DNA from: Cytophagales bacterium
GTDB taxonomy: Bacteria > Bacteroidota > Bacteroidia > Cytophagales > Spirosomataceae
Reading direction: 5' to 3'
Length of the DNA: 37,134 nt
Assembly: GCA_004292855.1 (NCBI GenBank)
Contig: RDXN01000085.1
Coordinates: 1 to 37,134 of the forward strand
Part shown: one piece after another, positions 9,037-16,758 of the stretch
Layout: every line of letters begins with the position of its first letter
Position numbering within the stretch: position 1 is the first letter of the stretch
Notes under the pieces: generated by a model
Database searches by the model: none
Told to the model about the DNA's origin: nothing
The model's input: the letters and a program-made list of their open reading frames with translations, nothing else
Program-made: the position numbers and the translations under genes

Positions 9037-9158
9037 GCGTTCAGTACGTCGCGCAATCGTTCCACACCGGAGCGGGGGCTGGTTAGAATGGGTTTTTGGA
9101 TATGATTCAGTTCATCGAGCAACAGGATGGTTATTTTTTTTGCATCGTATCTATTGAA
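9033..9158 (-). pseudogene. C-terminal remnant of a gene truncated upstream of the DUF1537 kinase
   Basis: A 41-codon open stretch without a start ends in a protein-like tail (LLLDELNHIQKPILTSP, then RSGVERLRDVLNA). Its TGA overlaps the kinase ATG as ATGA, the junction expected of a real upstream operon member. The tail resembles the end of Asp/Glu racemase-like proteins (a PVLTSP..GVERL type ending), which would suit this operon, but that is recollection rather than alignment. The frame is closed upstream by a TAA at about 9161 and crosses a run of eight T on the plus strand (9134-9141). This looks like a deletion or insertion scar that removed the rest of the gene. Confidence 0.4.
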
Positions 9159-9422
9159 TTAGAAGCTGTTTGAGTGGGATGTAGTCGTAGCTGCGGAATC
9201 ACAGGGGCCATCGGCATTATGCCTGCTATGGTGATCACGATGATTAACTACACGCAATTAGTTCACAAATACGACACCAATCAAATTCAAACCAGAACAG
9301 CCCGCGCATTGGCCCCGGCTGTTCTGGCTTATGGTTTTGGTAGCCGTTGGGCCTTGCTTCTGTCTGCACGAACTGCGGACTTTCCGGTCAGAAGTATTAA
9401 TTTCGTCCAACGATTACGTAAA
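9159..9422. other. Non-coding divergent gap with an 11-bp hairpin
   Basis: Between the broken operon head and the dioxygenase start I see no credible gene. It holds a perfect inverted repeat, CCAGAACAGCC at 9292-9302 and GGCTGTTCTGG at 9317-9327, with a 14-base loop. No T-run follows it on the plus strand, so it is a poor intrinsic terminator; it could lie in the dioxygenase leader or be an operator. The open frame that runs through this gap into the dioxygenase has no family-like sequence before 9423. Confidence 0.4.
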
Positions 9423-10379
9423 ATGGACAATCAACAACTATACGACGAAATTCCGTCGCTCGATCTGGCGAATTTCACCTCGGGCGATCCGGCCCGCAAA
9501 GCGGCCTTCGTGCAGGCATTGGGTGGGGCGTTCAATAACATCGGCTTTGTGGCGATCAAGAACCACGGCCTTACCGAGGAGCTAACCAAAAACCTGTACA
9601 GTTCGGTACAAACGTTTTTCCAGACCGACGACGCCACCAAAAAGAAATACGAAAAGCTCGAACTGAACGGTCAGCGGGGCTATGTGGGTAAAGGGCGCGA
9701 GAAAGCCAAAGGCTCGACCGTGGCCGATTTGAAGGAGTTTTACCACATTGGCCAACCCGAACCCGTGGGCGATATGCCCGCCAACGTGTTGCCAGACGAG
9801 TTCCCGGAGTTCGGCAAATACACCCTCGAAACGTACCGAACGTTGGAATATGCAGGGCGGCAATTGCTCCGGGCTATCGCGCTCTACCTCGAACTGCCCG
9901 AAGATTATTTTGAAGACAAAGTAGCCAACGGCGACAGCATCCTGCGCGCCCTGCACTACTTCCCGCTCAACCCCGACACCACGCCCGAAGGGGCCGTGCG
10001 GGCAGCCGCACACGGCGACATAAACCTCATTACGCTGCTCATGGGAGCTTCGGCAGATGGGCTGGAAGTGCTGCGTCGGGACGGGAAATGGATCGCCATT
10101 ACGGCCCTGCCCGACCAAGTGGTGGTGAACGTGGGCGATATGCTCGACCGGCTCACGAATCATAAGCTCAAGTCGACGATTCACCAGGTAGTAAACCCGC
10201 CCCGTGAGAAAATGGGTACCTCGCGCTATTCGATCCCGTTTTTCATGCACCCCCGTGGCGATATGAACCTGACCTGTCTTGAATCGTGCATCGACGCTCA
10301 ACACCCCAAGCTCTACGTCGACATGACCGCTGGGGAGTTTTTGAACGAGCGACTAATTGAATTAGGACTGAAGAAATAA
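9423..10379 (+). CDS. Isopenicillin N synthase-like 2-oxoglutarate/Fe(II) dioxygenase
   Basis: Non-haem iron oxygenase of the isopenicillin-N-synthase / 2OG-Fe(II) superfamily, cytoplasmic, 318 residues from the ATG at 9423. The N-terminal DIOX_N part reads IPSLDLANF, then ALGGAFNNIGFVAIKNHGL. The catalytic jelly roll has the iron triad H197-x-D199 (AAHGDINLITLLMG) and H254 (TIHQVVNP), and the co-substrate-binding R268-Y-S270. All key residues are present, so the enzyme should be active. The natural substrate is unknown; Bacteroidota members are usually annotated only at family level and need not make penicillins. The frame is open upstream to 9174 but the added residues are not family-like. 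Directly after the stop begins a low-complexity repeat that separates it from the chromate transporter gene. Confidence 0.88.
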   Translation: MDNQQLYDEIPSLDLANFTSGDPARKAAFVQALGGAFNNIGFVAIKNHGLTEELTKNLYSSVQTFFQTDDATKKKYEKLELNGQRGYVGKGREKAKGSTVADLKEFYHIGQPEPVGDMPANVLPDEFPEFGKYTLETYRTLEYAGRQLLRAIALYLELPEDYFEDKVANGDSILRALHYFPLNPDTTPEGAVRAAAHGDINLITLLMGASADGLEVLRRDGKWIAITALPDQVVVNVGDMLDRLTNHKLKSTIHQVVNPPREKMGTSRYSIPFFMHPRGDMNLTCLESCIDAQHPKLYVDMTAGEFLNERLIELGLKK

Positions 10380-10499
10380 GTAGCAGTGGGCAGTAGCAGT
10401 AGGCAGTGGCTGACGCAAGATTACTGCCCACTGCCACTGCCACTGCTACTGCTCACTGCTACTGCTCACTGCTACTGCTTACTGCAACTGCTTACTACT
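10378..10499. repeat. Inverted low-complexity (6-7-bp period) repeat with central core
   Basis: The left arm (10380-10410) repeats GCAGTGG/GCAGTA units. The right arm (10421-10499) repeats the complementary ACTGCC/ACTGCTC/ACTGCTT units about twelve times. They are separated by a non-repetitive core, CTGACGCAAGATTA, at about 10410-10423. The left arm starts in the dioxygenase stop codon and the right arm runs to the chromate transporter start, so the element occupies the whole junction. A similar core occurs in the repeat at 13039-13126. Confidence 0.8.
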
Positions 10500-11681
10500 T
10501 TGGCTCCCGTTCGCAAAATTCGCTACCTGATCTTTTTGAAAGATGTGGTGATTCTGGCGTTTACGACGTTCGGAGGGCCACAGGTACATCTGGCGATGAT
10601 GCTCGACCGTTTCGTGACGAAACGGGGCTACCTCACCGAAGCCGAACTGCTCGAACTCAACGCCTTGTGTCAGGTGTTGCCGGGGCCAACCTCCACGCAA
10701 ACCATCACGGCCCTGGGCTTTAAAATTGGTGGGCCAAATCTGGCTTATCTCACGTTGCTGGTCTGGTGTTTGCCCGCCGTGTCGATCATGACGGCGTTTG
10801 GCATGGCCGTGAATTACCTCGAAGCCCAACACCAGTCGTTGCGGTTTGCACGATTCATTCAACCAATGGCCGTGGGGTTTCTGATTGTGGCCGGGTATCG
10901 CATTGCCCGCAAGGTCATTCAGAACGAAAATGGGCTGTTACTGGCCACGTTGGCCGCGTTGACCGCCTATGCGTTCCGCTCGCCCTACGTGACGCCCGTG
11001 GTGATTCTGGCCGGGGGGCTTACCACCGCCCTGACCTACGAGAAACAGAAAGTGATGGAAAAGCAGCCGCTCCAGATCGAGTGGGCTAACTTTTTTTTGT
11101 GGCTGGGCGTGTTCATCGGGGCGGCTGTGTTGGGGGCCGTTACGCAGTCGTTGCCCGTTCGGTTATTCGAGAATTTTTACCGTAACGGCAGCCTGGTGTT
11201 TGGGGGCGGGCAGGTGCTCACGCCCATGCTCTACAACGAGTTTGTGGCCTTTAAACACTATCTGAGTCGGGAGGAATTTCTGTCGGGATTAGGGTTGGCG
11301 CAGGCCATTCCGGGGCCGGTATTTGCGTTTGCCTCGTACATTGGCGCGCTCTCCATGCGCGACGCCGGACCACAGGGGCAACTGTTGGGTAGTGTTGTGT
11401 CGACAGCCGGTGTTTTTCTGCCCGGTACATTTCTGATCTTCTTTGTGTACCGATTTTGGGCGCAACTCAAACGTTACCGGGCCGTGCGGGCCTCGCTCGA
11501 AGGCATCAATGCCGCCAGCACGGGCCTCACCGCAGCAGCAGCTATTGCCCTGTTCGAGCCAATGGCCCCGCAGTGGGACATGGTCGCCGTGGTACTGGGC
11601 ACCATTTTGGTTCTGGAGATCACCAAAATTCCCCCTTTCCTGCTGATCTTCGCCGGGCTTGGACTGGGGTTGTTATCCTGA
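10500..11681 (+). CDS. chrA: Chromate transporter (CHR family), full-length two-domain type
   Basis: Inner-membrane transporter of the CHR family, associated with chromate efflux in characterised members. Two homologous halves are visible: AFTTFGGPQVHLAMM with LCQVLPGPTSTQTITALGF in the first, and SLVFGGGQVLTPMLYNE with GLAQAIPGPVFAFASYIGA in the second, giving about 10-12 membrane segments. I place the start at the TTG at 10500 (LAPVRKIRYLIFLKDV), because everything upstream in frame is translated repeat with no family similarity; that gives 393 residues, normal for long-type ChrA. The next in-frame ATG is inside the first domain. No ribosome-binding site can be seen, as the repeat occupies the space. 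It converges with the downstream minus-strand gene, five bases apart. Confidence 0.87.
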   Translation: MAPVRKIRYLIFLKDVVILAFTTFGGPQVHLAMMLDRFVTKRGYLTEAELLELNALCQVLPGPTSTQTITALGFKIGGPNLAYLTLLVWCLPAVSIMTAFGMAVNYLEAQHQSLRFARFIQPMAVGFLIVAGYRIARKVIQNENGLLLATLAALTAYAFRSPYVTPVVILAGGLTTALTYEKQKVMEKQPLQIEWANFFLWLGVFIGAAVLGAVTQSLPVRLFENFYRNGSLVFGGGQVLTPMLYNEFVAFKHYLSREEFLSGLGLAQAIPGPVFAFASYIGALSMRDAGPQGQLLGSVVSTAGVFLPGTFLIFFVYRFWAQLKRYRAVRASLEGINAASTGLTAAAAIALFEPMAPQWDMVAVVLGTILVLEITKIPPFLLIFAGLGLGLLS

Positions 11682-11686
11682 ACTCT

Positions 11687-13030
11687 TTATAGGACCCCCA
11701 TTCCCTCGGCAATTGCCTTCCGAAGGGCCTCATATGGGCGCATGGGAGCGGGGGCCTTCGGGGTGCGGGGCAGACCCTGCGTGGGTAAATACCCCGTGCG
11801 AACCTGTTGCTGCTCAGCTTCGCTCAACGATTCGCGGGCTACGGTCCCTTTCTGAAAACCATCCGTAAAGTTGGCTGTGCGGCTGTCGATCTGCGCCAGG
11901 CGGCTCTCTTCCAGTAACATAGCCAACGTTTGCTCGGCCTGCCGGATTTGCTCGCGTAGGGCCACCGGGTCGGGCAGGAGGACGAGGTCGTGTTCGAGGA
12001 TGGCCTGCCGGGCGCGGTGTTCGGCCAGGGTGGTTTCGGCGGGCAAAAGGGCCTTTTCGATGCGCCGGAGCCTGCGCCGAATACCGCCCAGTTGCTGGTC
12101 GGTCTGAAGCCAGCGAAACCAGAAAGCCGCCAAAACGGGCAGACCAATGCCCAGGCAAACGGCCCCCGCCAGCGCGAACAACAACCCACTCAATACAAAC
12201 GACAGCAATGCCCACGGGCTGTTCACAAGCGTTAGGTTCAGGGCCGCAGACTCACTCAACTTAGCCTCAATTTGCGCCAGCAGGGCCGGGTCGGGTACGG
12301 TCGAAACGGCTTCACCGTCAGCGGGCAACGCATTTTGTTGCAATTGCCGAATCGACTTGTTGATGGCCGATTTGAGTTGATCGGTGCGGTAGGCCTCGTA
12401 TCGGAACCAGCCCAGCACCGCCAATGTCAACACGGCAAACACGCCCAATACGATCTTGAACCGCCCATACCGACGCCCGTGTTGAACCGGATCGCGCTGA
12501 TAAGGTTGCTCGATGAGCCGGTCGTAGGCGGGTTTGAGCAGGATCGAGACCATCGCTAAGCCCACTGCAAACGCCCAGGCCTCGGTGCTGTTGCGGATGT
12601 TGAGCGCGTAGGCCACAATCTCGTGCGAAATAATCAGGTCGCCGAGCAGAAACGAGAAGCCCGCCACCACAAACAGCAGCCCCGCCAGTAGCGAATAGTC
12701 GGGTTTGGCGTTGGCGCGTCGTTGGCGCAGGGCATCGGAATCGGCCAGCAGGTTGCGCCGGGCCGAATCGAGTTGTTCAACCTGTTTTTGAGCAACATTC
12801 ACCCCCAAAATATGCTCCTGCAAGGCCGAGAAGGCCGTTTTTCGGTCCGCAACGGCTTCGGGCAACTGGGTGTTCAGGCGGGCAATGTCGGCTTGTTTGT
12901 CGGCTACCCGTTCGGTGAGCCATTCCAAATTCACCTGGCTCGATAGATAACTTTCGTACGCATCGGGGGTGATGCCCTCCACGCCACTGCTGTAGCCGTG
13001 CTGAAAATCGGGTTGGTTCGTTGGTTCCAT
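11687..13030 (-). CDS. Uncharacterised membrane protein with flanking coiled coils (second of a pair)
   Basis: No family recognised. The 447-residue chain has no signal peptide. It has a predicted N-terminal coiled coil (about 28-110, with ERVADKQADIARLNTQL and QKQVEQLDSARRNLLADSDA). Hydrophobic segments follow near 114-134 (LLAGLLFVVAGFSFLLGDLI), 150-168, 190-209 (VLGVFAVLTLAVLGWF) and a long stretch about 270-305 (LLSFVLSGLLFALAGAVCL). A second coiled coil (about 307-390, RRRLRRIEKALLPAETTLAE) and a polar tail end it. A periplasmic loop with QLQQNALPADGE probably lies between the third and fourth segments. The layout mirrors the neighbouring gene at 13086-14039, only 55 bases upstream and on the same strand. 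A joint structural or scaffold role in the membrane is inference. Confidence 0.7.
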   Translation of the reverse strand: MEPTNQPDFQHGYSSGVEGITPDAYESYLSSQVNLEWLTERVADKQADIARLNTQLPEAVADRKTAFSALQEHILGVNVAQKQVEQLDSARRNLLADSDALRQRRANAKPDYSLLAGLLFVVAGFSFLLGDLIISHEIVAYALNIRNSTEAWAFAVGLAMVSILLKPAYDRLIEQPYQRDPVQHGRRYGRFKIVLGVFAVLTLAVLGWFRYEAYRTDQLKSAINKSIRQLQQNALPADGEAVSTVPDPALLAQIEAKLSESAALNLTLVNSPWALLSFVLSGLLFALAGAVCLGIGLPVLAAFWFRWLQTDQQLGGIRRRLRRIEKALLPAETTLAEHRARQAILEHDLVLLPDPVALREQIRQAEQTLAMLLEESRLAQIDSRTANFTDGFQKGTVARESLSEAEQQQVRTGYLPTQGLPRTPKAPAPMRPYEALRKAIAEGMGVL

Positions 13031-13038
13031 AGGTTTAT

Positions 13039-13126
13039 GAGTTAAAAGTGAAGAGTTAAAGACTGACGCACAATTAACCAGAAGCTCACTCGTAACTCTT
13101 AACTTTTAACTCTTCACTCTTAACTC
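13039..13126. repeat. Inverted heptad repeat (TTAACTC type) with central core
   Basis: The right arm at 13093-13126 is built of 7-bp units AACTCTT, AACTTTT, AACTCTT, CACTCTT. The left arm at 13039-13061 is the imperfect reverse complement (GAGTTAAAAGTGAAGAGTTA). The centre contains CTGACGCACAATTA at 13062-13075, 12 of 14 bases identical to the core of the unrelated-armed repeat at 10380-10499. The right arm lies inside the 3' end of the upstream gene and encodes its last residues. Heptamer repeats of this kind resemble the STRR sequences known from cyanobacteria. Confidence 0.78.
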
Positions 13127-14039
13127 TCCCCCGCACTGACCGGGCCAGGTTAAATTCACTCTCAAACAAACGCACGAGCATGTCGCGTCGGGCGAGCAGG
13201 CGGTCGCGGGAGGCTTCGGCACGCGAAAGATCGGGGAGGAGTTGCCATTTCTGGGTTCGGAACGTGTCGATTTCGCGCCGAAGGTCGGCTATTTCGGTGT
13301 TGTAGTGAGCGGTCAGGGTGCGTTGGTCGCGCTGGAGTTGACGGTTGTCGGTGTGGGCACGCAGGTCGTTGCGCAACACCGTGAGCAGGCCCAACAACAG
13401 TTTGCCGCCAAACAAAAACAAGCCCAGCATAAACAAGCCCAGGGCTGAAGCCGCCCCAGTCGACCCTGTTTTCAGAGCTGTAATCCACACAAAGCAGGCC
13501 GCCGAAACGGGAAGCGCGACCTCTTCCAAAACGCGCCGAACCGAGGGGCGGGTGGTAGGGTCATGAAACAGCGAAGTCCGGCTAAACAACCCAAACATAC
13601 CCGCCAGAAACACCCCCAGGGCCACCGCGTTTGTGTTGGTAGGGTAGGCCGGGCGCAGGGTGGTTTCGATCAGAAAATAATTGCCGATGCTCATGCCCAA
13701 CGCTAAGACCAAACCCACCACCGTGCGTGGCAACTGATGATCGGCAGGTTGGCGGGCGAGCAGGGTGGCGCGTCGGTGTTCAAGTTCGCTAATGTGATTT
13801 TCGCGCCCTTCGATAAACAGGTTCAGTTCAGTGAGCTTTTCGTTCTGATGCTCGATCTGCCGTTCCAGCGGGGCGGTCTGATGAGCGAAAAACAGACGAA
13901 TGACAGCGGTTTTTTCCTCCGCCCGCGCATCCGACAGGCCAAATACCACGCCCTCATCGCGTAGCAGCCGCTCGTCGGCCAGCCAGGGAGGGGTCGTGTC
14001 GGGGATATCGGGCTGTGTTGCGGGGTTGTCGGTAGTCAT
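13086..14039 (-). CDS. Uncharacterised membrane protein with flanking coiled coils (first of a pair)
   Basis: No family recognised. The chain has 317 residues and no signal peptide. A cytoplasmic-looking N-terminus leads to a coiled coil (about 50-92, LERQIEHQNEKLTELNLFIE). Four hydrophobic segments follow, near 103-125 (TVVGLVLALGMSIGNYFLIE), 136-155, 172-190 and 196-222 (LGLFMLGLFLFGGKLLLGLL). A long C-terminal coiled coil completes it (about 228-300, LTAHYNTEIADLRREIDTFR). The last dozen residues (VKSEELKVKSYE) are translated from a heptad DNA repeat that overlaps the 3' end, so the native C-terminus was probably shorter. Same strand and same architecture as the gene 55 bases downstream, so likely one operon. 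The broken small gene at 14094-14250 lies just upstream. Confidence 0.7.
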   Translation of the reverse strand: MTTDNPATQPDIPDTTPPWLADERLLRDEGVVFGLSDARAEEKTAVIRLFFAHQTAPLERQIEHQNEKLTELNLFIEGRENHISELEHRRATLLARQPADHQLPRTVVGLVLALGMSIGNYFLIETTLRPAYPTNTNAVALGVFLAGMFGLFSRTSLFHDPTTRPSVRRVLEEVALPVSAACFVWITALKTGSTGAASALGLFMLGLFLFGGKLLLGLLTVLRNDLRAHTDNRQLQRDQRTLTAHYNTEIADLRREIDTFRTQKWQLLPDLSRAEASRDRLLARRDMLVRLFESEFNLARSVRGRVKSEELKVKSYE

Positions 14040-14093
14040 CCCGCAAAGGAAAGGAAAAGGGTTGTTGAGATGGCGGGTGACCCCTGAAAATAT

Positions 14094-14250
14094 TTACGCA
14101 AGAAGCGTATTGACGCGCTCGGCTACCAGTCTCACCCGGCATCGTTAACCAGGAATCCAGTTCTGCCAGTGTGCGAGCCTGACGAGTTTTGAACTGTTTG
14201 TCGAGGTATCGGAGCGTGCAGGTTGCCAGGGTTTTTTCACCAGTTGCCAT
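14094..14250 (-). pseudogene. Broken small gene (frameshifted remnant)
   Basis: From the ATG at 14250 the first 35 or so codons read like a real protein (MATGEKTLATCTLRYLDKQF, then KTRQARTLAELDSWL). After that the frame becomes Pro/Arg-rich and runs into the next gene. A neighbouring frame instead gives a sensible tail (RLVAERVNTLLA and TAA at 14094-14096). A one-base shift near 14130-14140 would join the two parts. The opening reminds me of N-termini of larger Bacteroidota proteins with a LDKxF..LxELxxWL pattern, so this may be the leftover of a longer, mostly deleted gene. Low confidence. Confidence 0.33.
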
Positions 14251-14306
14251 TAGGATATAGAATTATATCGTAAAGATACGACGTGCAAGGCGAAAGAGTG
14301 AACGTA

Positions 14307-16610
14307 TTACGCTGGCAAATACACCCGAAACGTAGCCCCTTGGCCGGGTGTGCCGTGGGCCGTGATGGTGCCCCCGTGGTTTTCGGCCACCCGCCGACAA
14401 ATGGCCAACCCGATGCCCGAACCAGCATACTTATTTCTGCCGTGGAGCCGCTGAAACACCTGGAAAATACGCTCGGCATACTGGGTGTCGAACCCAATGC
14501 CATTGTCAGCTATTGAAATCTCAACCACAGACCCCCTTTTTGCAAAAGCCGGATGGACGTCGGCAGGAACCTGCCCCCACGATAGCGTTTGGCAATCTAC
14601 CCGAATTAGTGGCGAAGTGTTTGGGTGCCGGAATTTAATGGCATTACTTAACAAATTCTGGAACAACTGCCTCAACTGCGAGGCATCGCCCGTGGTGTCG
14701 GGTAGGGGGGCAATTTGGAGGTCGGCGTGGCTCTCCTGAACGGCTACAAACAGAGAATCGACAACGTCGGCAACTACCCGGTTTAACGATATTGTTTTGT
14801 GAGGTTCTCGCTGCGTACTCACCCGCGAATACGTTAGTAGATCTCTGATTAACAATGACATACGCTGAGAAGCCACCTGCATTCGGGTGAGCATGTCAAC
14901 CCCCTCAGGGTCGAGCGATTCGGCATGACGCTCCTTGAGCAAATCGCCAAACGACTGAATTTTGCGTAGAGGTTCCTGCAAATCGTGAGAAGCCACATAG
15001 GCAAACTGTTGCAGATTTTCGTTGGAGAGTTGCAGGTCACGGTTAGCGCGTTGCAGAATCTGATTCTGTTGTTCCTGAGCCAGTTCGGCTTCTTTACGCT
15101 TCGTAATGTCCGACGACGCAAACAGCACGCCATCGTCCTGTTTCAGAATGCGAATTTCATACCAGCCGTTTAGGTTGTCGAAGGTATAATGAAGTTCAAA
15201 TTCAACAGGTTGCCCTGTCTTTGTAACCGTAACACAAGTGTCGAAGAAACCCGATTCGACCGTGCCCGGGAGCAAGTTGAGCATGGTGGTATCCTTGCTC
15301 AGCATCGTCTCGACGGGTACGAGCGTAATGCGGGCATTGGCTTCGTTGGTCATTACAAACGCAAAGTCGACAATCGCACCGGTCTCGTCACGTATGGCCT
15401 GCATCAACCCAATACCTACCTGAACATTGTCGACAACCGACCGAAGCAATTCGCTCTGTTGCTGAAAGGCCAACTGCGCCTGCTTGAGGGGTGTGATATC
15501 GTTGAAGGCCGACAACACCCGGTCCTGACCCAGATAGGCCAGTTGAACATCTACCCAAATTGTTATACCCTGATGCACAACCCGCTGCTCGAATCGCTGT
15601 ATTTGTCGGTTCTGAACAGTGGCTACATATCGCTCAAAAACGCCGTTTTGCCGGTCATACGGAAACACCTCGGATGCTAACTTTCCAACCACTGCCGAAC
15701 GGTCGCTTCTGGTTTCGCGCAAGGCAGTTCCGTTGGCTTCAACCAGTCGAAAATCGATGATAACCCCCTCGGCGTCCCGAACGGCCTCCGACACAAACAC
15801 CCCCGACGGAATAGCGTCGAGCATGGCCCTGACTACTTCTGTCTGTTGCTGTTGGGCAAGTTCGGCCTGTTTGCGTTCGGTCGTTTTGTTGACGGTAACA
15901 AGGATGCTGGTATCGAAGGGGGCCACTGAAAACTCGTACCATTCCGCGCCTAAGTTCCGCTCAAAACGGGTCGACTCACCGGTTTCGGCCACACGCATGT
16001 ACGAGCGGAATGTTTCGGAGAGCAGGAAGCCCGGAATTAAGGCCGAAAGGGGGTTGATGTAGGCTTCGTCGGGTTTAATACGCAGCCAGTCGAAGGCGAG
16101 TTGATTGGCTTTAACAATCTGAAAATCTGCAATTTCTCCTGCCGAGTCATACACGGTTTTATGCAGGGCGATGGCACTTGGAGCGGTTCGGATAATCCGG
16201 TCGAGCAGGTCGGTCTGTTGCCGTAAATGGTTAGTTGTGTTGCTGTACGACACGATCACACCTCCCTCGTCGGCGCGGGCAACCAGGGCCTCGTAGAGTT
16301 GAACAGGCTGATTGCTGATCGGCTGAAACGGCATATCGAATCGCACGGACCGCCCGGTGTCGACAACGAGCGTGAACTGCCGAACCAGAAACTCGGCGTC
16401 GGCAGCAGCAAATAACGCACGGACCGTTTGCTGGATCACCTCGCCCGTAGGCTTGGCAAAATCGAGCAGGGCTTGCTCGTTCAGATTCGTCAGCCGGAAA
16501 TCGTCAATACCACCCTCGTCATTTCGGACAGCCTCGTAGGTAACCGTTCCATTGAGTGAAGCCTGTGAAAGAGATTCCTGTAAACCAGGCGAATCGGTAA
16601 CGGAGAGCAT
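14307..16610 (-). CDS. Multi-PAS sensor histidine kinase
   Basis: Soluble sensor kinase of 767 residues. No membrane segment is visible, so the sensing is probably cytoplasmic. Four PAS-like domains of a repeated subtype (AVRDEGGIIDF followed by N..A) lie near 15-130, 138-255, 275-390 and 398-520. A short coiled coil (EAELAQEQQNQILQRANRDL) follows, then HisKA with the phospho-acceptor His at about 542 (VASHDLQEPLRKIQSFGDLL), and a HATPase domain with N box (QNLLSNAIKF), G1 (DNGIGFD) and G2 (GSGIGLAICRR). No receiver or response regulator is adjacent, so it is an orphan kinase here. The frame is open to 16838, but the extra part overlaps the divergent sulfite dehydrogenase gene and lacks PAS character, so the ATG at 16610 is chosen. 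Signal unknown. Confidence 0.9.
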   Translation of the reverse strand: MLSVTDSPGLQESLSQASLNGTVTYEAVRNDEGGIDDFRLTNLNEQALLDFAKPTGEVIQQTVRALFAAADAEFLVRQFTLVVDTGRSVRFDMPFQPISNQPVQLYEALVARADEGGVIVSYSNTTNHLRQQTDLLDRIIRTAPSAIALHKTVYDSAGEIADFQIVKANQLAFDWLRIKPDEAYINPLSALIPGFLLSETFRSYMRVAETGESTRFERNLGAEWYEFSVAPFDTSILVTVNKTTERKQAELAQQQQTEVVRAMLDAIPSGVFVSEAVRDAEGVIIDFRLVEANGTALRETRSDRSAVVGKLASEVFPYDRQNGVFERYVATVQNRQIQRFEQRVVHQGITIWVDVQLAYLGQDRVLSAFNDITPLKQAQLAFQQQSELLRSVVDNVQVGIGLMQAIRDETGAIVDFAFVMTNEANARITLVPVETMLSKDTTMLNLLPGTVESGFFDTCVTVTKTGQPVEFELHYTFDNLNGWYEIRILKQDDGVLFASSDITKRKEAELAQEQQNQILQRANRDLQLSNENLQQFAYVASHDLQEPLRKIQSFGDLLKERHAESLDPEGVDMLTRMQVASQRMSLLIRDLLTYSRVSTQREPHKTISLNRVVADVVDSLFVAVQESHADLQIAPLPDTTGDASQLRQLFQNLLSNAIKFRHPNTSPLIRVDCQTLSWGQVPADVHPAFAKRGSVVEISIADNGIGFDTQYAERIFQVFQRLHGRNKYAGSGIGLAICRRVAENHGGTITAHGTPGQGATFRVYLPA

Positions 16611-16719
16611 AAATAGGGATGTTGAGTAACAGGCGTGTAGACCTTGAGCAGACACACAAACATACGAGTTAGTAACTATAAAAACGAGTCCGTGGAACGA
16701 CACACGATAATTTCTGCCG

Positions 16720-16727
16720 TATCTTTG
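16720..16727 (+). promoter_or_regulatory. Bacteroidota -7 box (TATCTTTG) for the sulfite dehydrogenase operon
   Basis: TATCTTTG matches the Bacteroidota TAnnTTTG -7 consensus and lies 31 bases before the ATG at 16759. It would place the transcription start around 16734 with a short leader. No TTTG -33 element is seen at the usual 19-21-base spacing, so the promoter may be weak or activator-dependent. Confidence 0.45.
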
Positions 16728-16758
16728 ATCCTTACTTTTCTGTCGATTTTCTGACCGT

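Noticed and set aside
9582-10304. 240-codon minus-strand frame opposite the dioxygenase
   Set aside because: Antisense to a gene with all iron and co-substrate ligands intact; no family resemblance.
9423-10379. Dioxygenase considered as a beta-lactam biosynthesis gene
   Set aside because: The superfamily match is real, but no peptide synthetase or other antibiotic gene is nearby, so only the family-level call is supported.
10386-10499. N-terminal extension of the chromate transporter (Cys/Leu/Thr-rich)
   Set aside because: It is translated low-complexity repeat; the family-like sequence begins at the TTG at 10500.
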